From contig NC_088708.1 of NCBI RefSeq assembly GCF_963576615.1, positions 9,672,001 through 9,736,000 on the forward strand: 64,000 bases of DNA. Direction: 5' to 3'. Every line of letters begins with the position of its first letter. The first letter of the stretch is position 1. Source of the stretch: Watersipora subatra. Taxonomy: Eukaryota; Bryozoa; Gymnolaemata; Cheilostomatida; Watersiporidae. The position numbers and the translations under genes were made by a program. This document shows positions 25,148 to 40,389 of this stretch, piece by piece. The notes beneath the pieces are model-generated. The model was given only the letters and a program-made list of their open reading frames with translations. It did no database searches and was not told where the DNA came from.

Positions 25148-28100
25148 CTATATCAGGGAAACTTTGAGATAATATCCTGGTGGAAAGCACGCCTTTCGTA
25201 TAATTATCATTTGTCTTCTCTTGATAGCCAGAAGCACTTCATCGATTGGTGTGTCATACTTGGGTAAAAATCTCACTCCTGGAACATTATATACACGTAT
25301 TTATATAGCAGGTAATATTTTAATTCCGTTGGCAGAATTATAGTGAAAACAAAAGTAAAAATTTGAAGCAGGCCAAGTGTCAAACTACTTGTTAAGTCTT
25401 TGTAATACAGAAACAGATACATGATCCGCATAACAACTTTAACATAGAACATAGGTCACTCTTGTATCACTTGTTAAATCTTTTGTATCATCGAACATTT
25501 ACAAATGTTTGTTATCAACTGGTAGATTGACCTTGACCTATTTAGCATCTGTGACATTGTTCCTGGCTCTCAGCACTAGCTAGTGTAATTGCCCTGTTAT
25601 AGATTTAAGTGAAAAGAAATGTATATAAATACCAGAATCGAAGGATGGAGATGGAGGCGTCTCCTTGTACGGCTGGTAGTGCCATGGAGGTAACTCGGAG
25701 AGAGAGTCGGAGGTGGCAACAGATGCTCTAGTCTTATCAGATAAGACGGCTGGTGCGGAGTGAGCCACTGGCAAACATCGTTTCACAGAATAACTTATTA
25801 CTGGGGAAGAGCTAGTAGCAGGCTTTTCAATCGAGGTTGGTGTAGAAGTCGTCGGTAAGGAGGCCATTGTTAGTGCTCGCTTTGGGGCAATCTCCGAACC
25901 TGTACTTGACACCTGGCAGTCATGTTGTACACAGTTATTGGATGTAATGGAATTTCTGGTAGTTTGTGGTACTCTGGATGATGAAGAGATTTGAGTGGTT
26001 GAAACGGATGCAGTAGAATTTTGAAGAGGTGTTGATGGAAAAATCACATCATAGTTGATAATAATGGTCTGGACTATGTTTTTTTGTTTGTCCAAAGCCT
26101 TTCTTAACTTAAATGGTTCTGTTGTGTTTTTCATCCTAGGTCAGGTGAAATTTATATTAGTCCAGTATTCACAAGTGATGCATGGTAAAAGGCAGGTCAT
26201 GCAGTGAGATATTGATGCTATAATTTTGAACAAACTTTTATGTAGAATTAACAATCTGAATATAATAAACATAAAATATAATACCTAAAAGGAATTAAGC
26301 AATGAACTTGAATCAACTATACTAAGAGCTAAGTCTACATTAAAACCTAAAATAGACATTGACCATATTTACAGTAACCAAATTGATGATGTAATCCAGT
26401 TGAAGTGAAAATTAGACACTTAGATTGACACCATTTTAGGCTCTGTGGAGCTGTGTAATAGTTAAATTATTCTAGGAGCAAACTTACTTTGACAAGTTAG
26501 GGCCCCAGACTACAGCCAGGTTGGACGCAGTCATTCCTGTTTCTGTGTGTTGAGCGGACAGCCTTGCAAGGTGCCCAAATATATACTTTGCTGTTCTAAA
26601 AGTATATTTAATGATAGTTGAGTGACTAAGATAACAGAATAACATTTTTCTATCTACATGTATATATAACCTTTATATCACCAACAGCTACATATATAAA
26701 CGTATGGTATTCAGGAAGGTGTGTATGAAGATGATAAAGGTAATACACAGCAAGTATAACATATTGATGTTGTCGCTGAAGAAACATCAGGGAATGTCAG
26801 GGACATTTATAATCATCGTTCTCATTGGTTAGTCAAACTAGGAAGGAGAGGGCAAGGTAGTTTACAGTATAGTATCTATTCAAGGATATCAGCTTCTTAA
26901 TAGGCTGTGCTAGTGGTTGGGAACTTTTTGTTGGACCATTTGTAAATGTTTGACTTTTAAACTCAAAGTTGTATACAATTCTAGAGTTATCTACACTCAA
27001 AGGCCAATACCCATTTAGATCTATAATACTCCAAGATGTTACTTTCATATTCCTATACACCCCAACCTAAAAGTGTCTATTTTGTAGACTATGGGTGGCT
27101 GGTGAACTGATTACCTGTAATATGATGATGGTAAATTCTCTATATAGTGCTTCAGCTCATCCAAGCCTCCCTCAACCTAAAATTTTAACTAAATTCATAA
27201 TTTACTTATTTCCACTAGTCAATGAGGCTGAATGGACTAATCAACACTTGTTATCTATATAGACACTAGCTGTGCTACCCGGCAATGCCCGGGTAATAAA
27301 ATAAGTCTTTGGACAGAAAATTGATTTGTATTCAATCTATAACAACATTTACCATTCAGTCTTTCAAACTACATACCATGAGAGAAGGGTTTTGTGTAGT
27401 TGAAATGAATTAAGAGAGAAAATAAAACAACTGTAAAGCTTTTCAAACTTTTTCAAACAACTATAACTTTCAAACTTCATATCATGAGGAAAAGGTTAAA
27501 AATAAATAAAACAACCAAAGGTTTTCAAACGATGTAAATTTAAAATTTCATAACTTTCAGTGACATATCTTTTAATAACGTACAATGGAACCTCGGTTCT
27601 CGAACATCCGTTCCAGAAGGCTGTTCAAAACCGAGTTGTTCGAGTTCCGAAACAATTTTTCCATTAAAATAAAATTATGTAAATTTTAATCTGTTCCAAG
27701 GTGAGAAAACAACTTTGGTAAATTATTTTTTCAACATTTTACACCATAAGCTGTACTTGCTAAGCTTGTGCTTGCTATTTTACACCATAAGCTGTACTTG
27801 TACCCGGGCGTTGCTCGGGTTTTAAAAAAGTCTTTGCACAGAAAATTTATTTGTATATAACATATATAACAACATTTGCCATTTTAACTTTCAAACTACA
27901 TATCATGAGAAAAGTGTTTTGTGTAATTGAAATAATTTGACAGAAAATAAAAACAACTGTAAAGTTTTTCAAACTGTGTCAAACAACTGTAACTTTTCAA
28001 CTTAATATCATGAGGAAAATGTTTTGTGCCGGTCAAATAAATTAAAAAAAATAAAACAATGGTAAAAGGGATTATTGTCTGCCAAAAATGGTTAAATAAA

Positions 28101-31056
28101 AAAATAATACTAATAATAAAGATTGGAAACCAGTTAATTAATAATAACAGTGATAGGAAAATAATTAATGTTTAAACTTCAAACACGATACTCAAATTAT
28201 GTTTAAAAGAATGCAAATTGAAATAATAACGACGATGAAACAAACTTTAAAAAACTTATATTATAAACTTCAAAAGTTATAAGAAGTTTATAAATGTAAA
28301 AAGAGAATGTAAATTTATATATCTATATATATATTTCTCAAAGTATGTAAATGTATGTAAGTATAGGAGAGTGAGGAATAACTGATACTTGCAATCTTAC
28401 ACGATAGATTTTACCGTAATCTTACAAATGTTTGTTGTAAAATATGAAATTAATTATGAAAAACTAATTGGTTAGGTTTACAAGAAAAGATGTGTAAGCT
28501 AATACATCTAGCTGTACAACCCGGCGTTGCCCGGGTAATAAAAAAGTCTGTGGACAGAAAATTGATTTGTATTTAACATATAACAGCATTTGCCATTCTA
28601 CCGAAGAACAACTGTAAAGCTCTTCAAACTTTGTCAAACAACTTTTAAACTTCATATCATGAGAAAAATGTTTTGTGCAGGTCAAATAAATTAAAAAAAT
28701 AAAACTACCATAAAAAGGTTTAAATATATAAATGAAATAATTAGCAAGTAATAGCTAAATTGAGTCTGTTCTGCTATGATTACAATAAGAGATGATTCGG
28801 CGATGATACAATTAATACGAACTGAGAAAACAAAATAAAAATTCTGAATATGTTGAATTAATAATATCAATTCTTGCATAGAAGTGTTTGTATAAAAAAG
28901 TTACAGTTCCACCAACAGCTATCCATCAAAACTCTGAATACGACGATACTGGTACGACGATATGCAGAAATGAGAATTGTAGTGTCTTTTTCTGATCGAA
29001 GGTGAGAGAATCTAGATTCTTGAGGCTATTCCTACTCGAGATACATTAATACAATTCTCCGCGTGAAAAGTATTAACCTTTACGGCGATTTAGCAATTGA
29101 ACGGAAAGCCAGAAATAGAGGTTCACAAAAACGCAAAAAGGCATCGTGTTTCATAGAGTTAATAGAATTTAATCGCCAAACTCTAATATCGAGAGAGTCT
29201 ATTGACGATATCGTTTTGCCAAAAACAAGTTAGCCCTACTACGGCAAGGACAAAAAAGCATCGCGCGTCATAGAGCTAAAAAATTCATAGAGTTGTAATT
29301 ATTTTGTCATTTTGTGTGAAACCGGAAAACGATGAATAGGTAATGTATAGAGGCGCACTAACTGGAGATTCCGGTTAATGCGCCCTAGCGGCGGAAAAAA
29401 AAACTACAGAATAGCCACATCCTTATATAAGCCGCATGGCTTGAACCATCAGAAAAAAGTAACGTCTAATAGTCCGAAAAGTACGTGCTCACATTACTAA
29501 TTCAGTTCGCTTCGTACAACAAAAAAAGGAAAGACTACTCAATAAAGTGGACAAACACGCACACACACAAATATACAGACAGATTTTTTGCCGTTTATAT
29601 AGCAGATGTTTGTATGTTCAACCCTAGTTAGGAGCATAAACATACCGGTATATAACAATAACAACATCTACAGCAAATCAATACTAACTTGAGTGTAATA
29701 ATAAAACGGTATTAATAATTAGACACCACCAATAAATATTATAATCAAACACTAACAATAAATATAGTATTGAAACACTAACAATAAATATAGTAGTGAA
29801 ACACTAACAATAAATATGGTAATAAAACACTAACAATAAATATAGTAACGAAACACTAACAATAAATGTACATGTAATAATAAAACATTAACAATAAATA
29901 TGGTAATAAAACACTAACAATAAATATAGTAATGAAACACTAACAATAAATATAAGAATGAAACACTAATAATAAATATAGTAATGAAACACTAACAATA
30001 AATATAATAATAAAACATTAACAATAAATATGGTAATAAAACACTAATAATAAATATAGTAATAAAACACTAATAATAAATATAATAATGAAACATTGAC
30101 AATAAATATAGTAATGAAACACTAACAATAAATGTAGTAGTGAAACATTGACAATAAATATGGTAATGTCTAACAACAAGTATAATAACTTAGATGGTAA
30201 TCAGGTAGTCACTATGCTCAAAGAAAAGACTGTCAGAAACATTCTTTACATTTATGTCTTCAACTTGTCCAAGTAAAGATCCTGATAAATTCCTGAAATA
30301 TTCTTTGAGAACTGCAGCAACGGTGTGCGGTTGTTCTCCCTTGAGGTCTACTGTTTCAGATGTCGATGAGAACTTTGACCTAGCAATAATCAGGTCACTA
30401 TTAGTTCAGAGCAAGGATAATTGTAACTCATTTAGTAGTACTAAATCAGTTAGGTTATTTTGATGTTCAGAAATACATTAGAAGCTGCATTACAGTTTCT
30501 CAAGGCTTATATTTTATTGAAATTATTGATGATAAAATAGCTGTAAATCTGAGTGGTAAAACTATCTTTTTAGCTTGTGGCCCGAAGAGATGGAGTTTCA
30601 ACAAGTTGTTGTTTCAATTTAACATTACAATGATGCATTTTATATGCCTTTCCAGGTCCTGAGGTGATGCTGGTCTGCAACTATTGTAAAGTTTTGCACT
30701 CACTTTAAACTTTGAATCTTGGCAGTTGCTGCAGATACCCTGTAAATCCCATGCACCATCCCATATTCTTCTATAGCACTGGCACAAGTTGTAACAATTT
30801 CTGGGACTACAAGGGAACTTAAGAATACAGCGTCATTCGTAAGGTGCGCTTTAACATCAATGGATGAGCTAGTTCTGAAATAATATTTTATTAAAGGTAA
30901 AACAACTTCATAAAACATGCAGTAAAATCTTTAATATTTGACAAGGAAAAGGACACAACTCACCATCTTCTGATGGTTTCGCAGAAAAAAGTGATTCGCT
31001 TGGGGTAGCCTTAATTTTATTTTTTCCAAAAAGCCTTAGGAACCACCGTCTCATCA
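25148..31056 (-). CDS. RhoGAP-domain protein, CdGAP/ARHGAP31-33-like, array copy 3 (type A)
   Basis: Exons in transcript order: 30964-31056, 30704-30806, 30250-30379, 27115-27176, 26488-26595, 25633-26135, 25148-25278. Lengths and phases match copy 1 and every exon is open. The domain exons are nearly identical to copy 1 (PEIVTTCASAIEEYG, GIYRVSAATAKIQSLK), with LSGSLL in place of LSSSLL. The tail and final exon resemble the type B copies more than copy 1 (VRFLPKYDTPIDEVLLAIKR), which suggests gene conversion or faster change in copy 1. Same Helitron (27266-29606) and minisatellite introns as copy 1, without the TTAA element. Upstream candidates: 31181-31249 and 31096-31143. Confidence 0.8.
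27266..29606 (-). mobile_element. Helitron, duplicate of the copy 1 insertion
   Basis: Same termini and same A/T insertion site as 6472-8816, 2,341 against 2,345 bp, differing by scattered substitutions and small indels. It was copied with the array unit, not by a second transposition. Confidence 0.85.
29731..30164. repeat. 26-bp minisatellite, copy 3
   Basis: About 16-17 units of the intronic 26-bp repeat, the shortest of the five arrays. Confidence 0.9.
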
Positions 31057-31314
31057 CTACAAAGAGCATTGACTTAGATGAAATATTGGCGTTACCAGTA
31101 TGTAGTTGATACGGAGGACAGACAGTAAGAAACTTGAAAAAGGCTGTAAACAGCAAATAGTTATAAAGACTAGTGCTTACTAGTGAGGTTATGGCAGATA
31201 GCAGTTTGGTAAGCAGTGAAATAGTTCTCCTGAATAAAGTGAGCAGTCGCTGACCAGTTGCTTGCACAGGCAGTAGTTACAATGTGTGATGTCATCACTT
31301 CTTGATGAAACACT

Positions 31315-32085
31315 ATGATACACCAGCAGGTTGTTAAAGATAGCTACAGCACTGAAAGTTTGGTTCTCTATGGTTACTCAATAAGTCTAAGTGGTAATGT
31401 TAGAAGTCATCTCTTGGAAACCATCTCTTGGCTAAGATGCTTTCAGTTTTTATATCGTCTCAGCAGTATTCACAGAAGTATTCTAGAAGCCACATCTGCA
31501 GGATTATCTTTAGAATTGATGAAGTGCCATCAGTTTGAGTTGCTATCATTTTGGATTTTCTGGATGCGATTACTAACAAATGTATGAAATCTTCTTGCGT
31601 CTATTCTAATGTATCCCAATACAGCTTGCAAGTCTGACCAAAAATGTACTTCAAAATTTTCCAAATCCGGTTCTGAAGAATCTGATCACTTTGCCAGATA
31701 ATACTGCTGCTGTTAGCTGCAATCTTGGTATTGTCAAAATTTTGCTGCAGGTACCTTGGACTTGGCCATAATCAAACAACTGTGGATACTTTCTTCAGAG
31801 TCTTGAATCTTCTGATACAAACATTGACCAACTCCATCTAAGCTAGCATTAGAAAAGTTATGTAGTTTGTATGATAAAGGATTGGTGCTTGCCTCTCCAT
31901 GACCTATCCATCTGTTAACATCCAATTAATCCATGTGTTTTAGCTCCTCAACTGTTCTAGCCATTCCTTTTCCAACTCCTTTGACAATGGAGAATCGTAA
32001 CCTTTGCCTTCCCTGCATACTCTTTGCAGAATACATTTTCCAACTAATGTGTACGGTAAGAGAAACTACTTTTATAGAACTACAA
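31315..32085 (-). mobile_element. BEL/Pao fossil fragment, duplicate of 10555-11325
   Basis: Near-identical to the fragment upstream of copy 1 and copied with the type A unit. Broken internal pol remnant with the same RNase H-like and KDNPAD regions; no LTRs. Confidence 0.7.
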
Positions 32086-32421
32086 GGTAGTTCTATTAAT
32101 GTAGTTTTTCTTTTGATTGTAGAGTTAATCAGTTTATATTAAAGGTTATTCCTCTATAGCATTCATCATCTTGTCTCTTGTACAAATTACCAGAGAATTC
32201 AGCTGGATGACTTGTGCTTCTGAGCTGCTGTAGGTTTCACATCTTGCACACAGTGAGCAAGTGAAAGGCTTTTTTTGCAATGTTTCTTTGTTGACAAAAG
32301 ACTTTGGTCTTGCCAGCCATGGTTACCCCTACATGTGTAATAGTCGCTTATCCTAATCAAGCAAAGTTCAACTCTAACTGCTATCACTTTGTGTCAGACT
32401 TGTGGCAGTATAGTATAATTG

Positions 32422-32520
32422 TATACTAACAGAGTAGTCACAATATACTAAAAGAGTAGTGACTGTATACTAACTTAATAATGACTGTATACTAACAGAG
32501 TAGTAACTATATACGAGTAG
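32422..32520. repeat. 22-bp minisatellite, spacer after copy 3
   Basis: About four units; contracted relative to the array at 11662, which it otherwise matches. Confidence 0.75.
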
Positions 32521-33964
32521 TACTTTCTTTGCTCGCCCCAAACTTTCATAGTATTTGTGTTTCAGATTAGATATCCATTGAGCTCTTCCTTATCTCTACC
32601 TAAAGAGTTGAGGATTTATCAAAAATTGTAAGTCCTGTCAGAGTTTCCAACCGTAATACCTTATCTGCTCTAAACATTTACCTACTAATTAGGTAGCAAT
32701 TCATAACTCACTGCTTTTGTACAACTATGAAATCTATAATAGCTCAAAAGACAATATTTAGCTATGAAATATATATAGCTTTTTCACTACAAAAACCTTT
32801 GCTCATTTTGACAAAATGAATTCGTGCCATAAGATTTGGCTGACATACACTCAGTAGCTTTGCTGTAAAAGCTAGATATTCTGTCAGAGCCTTAATACAA
32901 AGTTTTTTAATTGGCAGAAAATTCTGCACAAGAACCAATGCATTTGACAAGCGAAAGTCATGTTTAATATTTTGTTAGTTCTTTGAAACTGGCTGCTAAA
33001 AATGTAAACTTTTTTGCAGTTTGACCAAAACACAGACCTCCATTCTCTAATATAAAACTATGGTTATCGGAAATATCTGATAACAAGGTTGCTGTTGACA
33101 AAATGATAATCTAATATCCTAAATTTATTGTGGCAAAAGACTTGGTGGACTTGTTAACTCCGTTATCTGTAATCAAAGTTTTTGTTTAGATACTAAGGTG
33201 AGCCATTATAAATTGATCCTTAGCAGAACCTGCCTGATTATCAGCTAGTCTATACACGGCTTAAGTAGGCTTGTCACAAAAATAGTTCAAGGCAATCCTT
33301 GAATTTCACTTTAAATAATGTAATCAAAGCACCAGACCGTTTATAAAGATTTAAAATTTAAGTTTTAAGCAGATAAGGAAGTAATTTACGACTAAAGCGA
33401 GTCCCCCACTTTTTTATGAAGAAATGCAAGGTCCATAATTGGCCATAGTTATTCATTTTGATGATAATAATCTACCTAGCTACTCAATCAAATCATCTGA
33501 TTCAGTACTAATCATACCACTCTATATAGATAGACGGATAATTAGATTTCTATGAAGGTACTATTTCTGTAGTGAGTCATCCATAAAAATAGCAACTAGT
33601 AGATGTAAGTCTGCCCCTTTTTACCTGAAACATTGTTGATTTTTCCAAGTGTCCTCTAAAATAAAAAAAAGGTGGTTTGTGATAGAGTGGTTAGTATAAT
33701 TGTGTATAAGTACAAGTGAACTGTTGTTACTACAGTTGGCTGTACTTTGCTTTTCTATGACTCCCAGCACCGCTAGTATAACATATTGCAACAATAATAA
33801 TAGCAACGGTAGTAGCAACAATAACAACAATGTATTTACATATACAAGAAAAAAATCAACTATGTACAGTTCCTACTTTAAGAGGACGGTGTCTGTCGTG
33901 TTAAACAAAAACATTAAGACGTTAATGAATAAAACAATGACTTTCACTTGCACCTCCCCACAAA
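32521..33964. other. Spacer between RhoGAP copies 3 and 4
   Basis: Spacer sequence as at 11826-13361, including an AAT/AAC microsatellite at about 33788-33829. No supported gene. Confidence 0.5.
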
Positions 33965-36900
33965 CTATATCAGGGAAACTTTGAGATAATATCCTGGTGG
34001 AAAGCATGCCTTGCGTATAATTATCATTTGTCTTCTCTTGATAGCCAGAAGCACTTCATCGATTGGTGTGTCATACTTGGGGAGAAATCTCACTCCTGGA
34101 ACATTATATACACATATTTATATATCAGGTGATATTTTAATTCAGTTGGCAGATTTACAGTGAAAACAAAAGTAAAAATTTGAAGCAGGCCAAGTGTCAA
34201 ACTAATACAGAAACAGATACACGATCCGCATAACAACCTTAACATAGAACTTAATTCACTCTTGTATCACTTGCTAAATCTTTTGTATCATTGAATATTT
34301 GCAAATGTTTGTTATCAACTGATAGATTGACCTTGACCTATTTAGCATCTGTGACATTGTTCCTGGCTTTCAGCACTAGCTAGTGTAATTGCCCTGTTAT
34401 AGATTTAAGTGAAAAGAAAGGTATATAAATACCAGAATCGAAGGATGGAGATGGAGGTGTCTCCTTGTACGGCTGGTAGTGCCATGGAGGTAACTCGGAG
34501 AGAGAGTCGGAGGTGGCAACAGATGCTCTAGTCTTATCAGATAAGACGGCTGGTGTGGAGTGAGCCACTGGCAAACATCGTTTCACAGGATAACTTATGG
34601 CTGGCGAAGAGCTAGTAGCAGGCTTTTCAATCGAGGTTGGTGTAGAGGTCGTCGGTAAGGAGGCCATTGTTAATGCTCGCTTTGGGGCAATTTCCGAACC
34701 TGTACTTGACACCTGGCAGTCATGTTGTACACAGTTATTGGATGTAATGGAATTTCTGGTAGTTGGTGGTACTCTGGATGATGAAGAGATTCGAGCGGTT
34801 GAAACGGATGCAGTAGAATTTTGAAGAGGTGTTGATGGAAAGATCACATCATAGTTGATAATAATGGTCTCGACTATGTCTTTTTGTCTGTCCAAAGCCT
34901 TTCTTAACTTAAATGGTTCTGTTGTGTCTTTTATCCTAGGTCAGGTGAAATTTATATTAGTCCACTATTCACCAGTGATGCATGGTAAAAGGCAGGTCAT
35001 GCCAGTGAGATATTGATGCTATGATTTGTAACCAACTTTTATGTAGAGTTTACAATTGAACTAGAATAAAACTGTAATAGTAAAAAACAGCCTTTCCAGT
35101 TTTGAGTTTTTCTCAATAAATTATGAGATATTTGCTACGTATTTCACTATTATTCCCACAGCCCCTTAGCTGCCTGCTTATTCTTAACTTGAGGTATGAC
35201 GCCATCTTTTATGTTTTGGTTAAATAAAAAAGGATCATACACACCAAAATGTCGCCAACAAATCAGCAAATATTTTTTTAGCATACAACAAAAAAATAAA
35301 AGATTAATATCTAAAAAGAATTGAGTCATGATTTTGAATCAAATATACTAATAGCTAATTCTACATTAAAACGTAGAATAGACATTTACCATATTAACAG
35401 TGATCAGATTGATGATATAATCTAGTTGAAGTGGAAATTACTATGTCAGGCTCTGTGGAGCGGTGTTATAGCTAAATTCTTTTAGGAGCAAACTTACTTT
35501 GACAAGTTAGGGCCCCAGATTACAGCCAGGTTGGACGCAGTCATTCCTGTTTCTGTGTGTTGAGCGGACAGCCTTGCAAGGTGCCCAAATATATACTTTG
35601 CTGTTCTAAAAGTATATTTAATGATAGTTGAGTGACTAAGATAATAGAATAACATATTTCTATCTGTATTTAACCTTTATATCACAAACAGCAACATATA
35701 TAAATATAATATTCAGGAAGGTGTGTATGAAAATGATAAAGGTAATACACAGCAAGTATAACATATTGATGATGTCACTGAGGAGACTAGAAACCGGATA
35801 AGACATCAGGTGCATTTATAAGAATCAATTTTCATTGGTCGGTCCATTAGCCAGTAAGGATAAGGCAAGGTAAGTTATACAGTAGTATACTATCTTTTCA
35901 AGGACAGCCACTACTTCATGTGCTAGTGGTTTGAATCTTTTCCATTTGGCCAAATTGAAATTTTTGATCTTTAAACCCAACACATAGTTGTATACAATTC
36001 TGGAGTTGTCTACACTCAAAGAGCAATACCCATCTAGATCTATAATACCCCAAGATGTTACTTTCATATTCCTACAACCCAACCTAAAAGTGTCTATCTT
36101 GTAGGCTATGGGTGGCTGGTGAACTGATTACCTGTAATATGATGATGGTAGGTTCTCTATATAGTGCTTCAGCTCCTCCAAGCCTCCCTCAACCTAAAAG
36201 TTTAACTAAATTTATAAATTACTCATTTCCACTAGTCAATGAGGCTGAATGAACTAGTCAACACTTGTTATCTATAGTGACATGTTTGTATGTTCAACCC
36301 TAGTTAGGAGCATAAACATATAAAACAATAACAACATCTACAGCAAATCAATACTAACTTGAGTGTAATTATAAAACGGTATTAATGATTAGACACCACC
36401 AATAAATATTATAATCAAACACTAACAATAAATATAGTAGTGGAACATTAACAATAAATATAGTAATGAAACACTGACAATAAATATAGTAATGAAACAC
36501 TAACAATAAATATAGTAATGAAAGACTAACAATAAATATAGTGATGAAACACTAACAATAAATATAGTAATGAAACACTAACAATAAATATAATAATGAA
36601 ACACTAACAATAAATATAAGAATGAAACACTAACAATAAATATAGTAGAGAAACACTAACAATAAATATAGTGATGAAACACTAACAATAAATATAGTAA
36701 TGAAACACTAACAATAAATATAGTAATGAAAGATTAACAATAAATATAGTAATGAAAGACTAACAATAAATATAGTGATGAAACACTAACAATAAATATA
36801 GTAATGAAACACTAACAATAAATATAGCAATGAAACACTAACAATAAATATAGTAATGAAACACTAATAATAAATATAGTAATGAAACACTAACAATAAA

Positions 36901-39900
36901 TATAGTAATGAAACACTAACAATAAATATAAGAATGAAACACTAACAATAACTATAGCAATGAAACACTAACAATAAATATAGTAGTGAAACACTAACAA
37001 TAAATATAGTAATGAAACACTAACAATAAATATAGTAGTGAAACACTAACAATAAATATAGTAATGAAACACTAACAATAAATATAGTAATGAAACACTA
37101 ACAATAAATATAGTAATAAAACACTAATAATAAATATAGTAATGAAACATTAACAATAAATATAGTAATGAAACATTAACAATAAATATAGTAGTGAAAC
37201 ACTAACAATAAATATAGTAATGAAACACTAACAATAAATATAGTAATGAAACACTAACAATAAATATAGTAATAAAACACTAATAATAAATATAGTAATG
37301 AAACATTAACAATAAATATAGTAATGAAACACTAACAATAAATATAGTAATGAAACAACAATAAATATAAGAATGAAACACTAACAATAACTATAGCAAT
37401 GAAACACTAACAATAAATATAGTAGTGAAACACTAACAATAAATATAGTAATGAAACACTAACAATAAATATAGCAGTGAAACACTAACAATAAATATAG
37501 TAATGAAACACTAACAATAAATATAGTAATGAAACACTAACAATAAATATAGTAATAAAACACTAATAATAAATATAGTAATGAAACATTAACAATAAAT
37601 ATAATAATGAAACACTAACAATAAATATAGTAATAAAACACTAACAATAAATATAGTAATGAAACACTAACAATAAATATAGTAATAAAACACTAATAAT
37701 AAATATAGTAATGAAACATTAACAATAAATATAATAATGAAACACTAACAATAAATATAGTAATAAAACACTAACAATAAATATAGTAATGAAACACTAA
37801 CAATAAATATAGTAATAAAACACTAATAATAAATATAGTAATGAAACATTAATAAATATAGTAATAAAACATTGACAATAAATATAGTAATAAAACACTA
37901 ACAATAAATATAGTAATGAAACACTAACAATAAATATAGTAATGAAACACTAACAATAAATATAGTAATGAAACACTAACAATAAATATAGTAATGAAAC
38001 ATTAACAATAAATATAGTAATAAAACACTAATAATAAATATAGTAATGAAACATTAACAATAAATATAATAATGAAACACTAACAATAAATATAGTAATA
38101 AAACACTAACAATAAATATAGTAATGAAACACTAACAATAAATATAGTAATAAAACACTAATAATAAATATAGTAATGAAACACTAACAATAAATATAGT
38201 AATGAAACACTAACAATAAATATAGTAGAGAAACACTAACAATAAATATAGTAATGAAACACTAACAATAAATATAGTAATGAAACATTAACAATAAATA
38301 TAGTAATAAAACACTAACAATAAATATAGTAATGAAACACTAACAATAAATATAGTAATGAAACACTAATAATAAATATAGTAATGAAACACTAACAATA
38401 AATATAGTAATGAAACACTAACAATAAATATAGTAATAAAACACTAATAATAAATATAGTAATGAAACATTAACAATAAATATAATAATGAAACACTAAC
38501 AATAAATATAGTAATAAAACACTAACAATAAATATAGTAATGAAACACTAATAATAATTATAGTAATGAGACACTAACAATAAATATAGTAATGAAACAC
38601 CAACAATAAATATAATAATGAAACACTAATAATAAATATAGTAATGAAACATTAACAATAAATATGGTTATGACTAACAACAAGTATAATAACTTAGATG
38701 GTAATCAGGTAGTCACTCAGCTCAAAGAATAGATTGTCAAAAACATTCCTTACATTTATGCCTTCAACTTGTCCAAGTAAAGATGATGATAAATTCCTGA
38801 AATATTCTTTCAGAACTGCAGCAATGGAGTGCGGTTGTTCTCCCTTGAGATCTACTGTTTCAGATGTCGATGAGAACTTTGACCTACCAATAATCAGGTC
38901 ACTAATAGCTCGCAAGGAAAACAGTTGTATCACAGTTAGTGGTAGTGAAACACATTGACATTTAGTACTAGTAATGCTATGTATATCTAAAAGCTTGAAT
39001 AAATTATGTCTTAAATTGCATTATAGTTTTATTAATCGCTACTAGATTATGCATGAAACAAGTTTGTTAGATCCGCATTATACTTGTAGACCAACTACAA
39101 GGAACATTGTATTACAGTTACAGTTAGCGCACTAATATAATTATGTTTAGGAAAAGAAAACCTAAAATCGATTATTATCAAAATTGTAAACTTATCTCAA
39201 AAGCTTTTCACCTTCATTTAAGAACTTTTATCCTAAAAAAGTTGCCACTGTTTCTTTGTCAAACTTGAGAAATACTCAAGCAAGTTTAAAGACTACTTTT
39301 CTTGTTTGAGAATTTGGACTGACGGTCTTAATCTTAGAGTAATTTACATACAGGTAATTCTATATATTATATCTTCAACTAAAGTTATTTTGTAAGAATT
39401 GTAATGAGTTCATTTACCAGTTTTTTTGCAACTATTATTTCCTTTATAATACTGTAAACAAAATGGATCAGAATCTTCACCTGTATTTTCCTTGATCTAA
39501 TGCTGGGTCAAAACACCTGCTATTAAAATACGTTGACTCTCAACTCACTCTCAACGCTCTAGAATTAATGTACGGACTACTACTTGCTATCAAATTCAGA
39601 TACAGGTTGTTTCACTCTTCAGAAATACAGTAGGAGCTGCTATACAGCTTCTCAAGGCTTATATTTTATTGAAACTGTTGATGATCAAATAGCCATAAAT
39701 CGGAGTGGTAAAACTATCTTTTTAGCGTGCAGCCCGAAGAGATGGGATTTTAACAAGTTCCTGTTTCAATTTATCATTACAATGATGCACTTTATATGCC
39801 TTTCCAAGTCCCGAGCTGATGCTAGACTGCAACTATTGTAAAGTTTTGTACTCACCTTAGACTGTGAACCTTGGAAACGGCCGTAGATACCCTGTAAATC

Positions 39901-40195
39901 CCATGCACCATCCCATGTTCTTCAATAGCACTGGTACAGGTTTTAACAACTTCTGGGACTACAAAAGGTTTTAATATACAAGATTATCCTTGAGGTATGT
40001 TTTAACATCAGTGGGTTCTAAAATTACATTTTATTATAGATGAGAAAATTTTATACAACGGTCAAATTGGTGATGCATTATGAAAAGAAGTGCACAACTC
40101 ACCATCTTCTGAGGGTTTCACAGCAAAAAGTGATTCGTTCGGGGTAGCCTTAGTTGTATTTTTTCCAAAAAGCCTTAGGAACCACTGTCTTATCA
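33965..40195 (-). CDS. RhoGAP-domain protein, CdGAP/ARHGAP31-33-like, array copy 4 (type B)
   Basis: Exons in transcript order: 40103-40195, 39856-39958, 38754-38883, 36132-36193, 35498-35605, 34433-34935, 33965-34095. Same lengths and phases as the others, no internal stops. Distinctive residues: PEVVKTCTSAIEEHG and GIYRVSTAVSKVHSLR, showing that even the domain exons differ among copies. The tail has AVLSDKTRASVATSDSLSEL and PPWHYQPYKETPPSPSFDSG. Tentative upstream exons 40321-40389 and 40239-40286. No Helitron; the undisturbed Helitron target is at about 36279-36294. Confidence 0.8.
36401..38666. repeat. 26-bp minisatellite, copy 4
   Basis: About 87 units. A five-unit (130-bp) pattern of variants recurs between about 37540 and 38170, separate from the 58-unit pattern of copy 2, so the two arrays expanded independently. 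Confidence 0.9.
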
Positions 40196-40389
40196 CTACA
40201 AAGGGCATGTTTTGACCCTGATCAAATATCAGAGTGACCAGTATGTAGTTGATACGGAGGACAGACAGTAAGAAACTTGAAAAAGGCTGTGAACAGCAAG
40301 TAGTAAGGAATAGTGCTTACTAGTGAGGTTATGGCAGATAGCAGTTTGGTAAGCAGTGAAATAGTTCTCCAGAATGAAGAGAGCAGTCG

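Noticed and set aside
32762-32950. Possible coding exon shared by two spacers (also 43320-43505)
   Set aside because: The frame is not kept in the copy 1 and copy 2 spacers, and no motif or good splice pair supports it.
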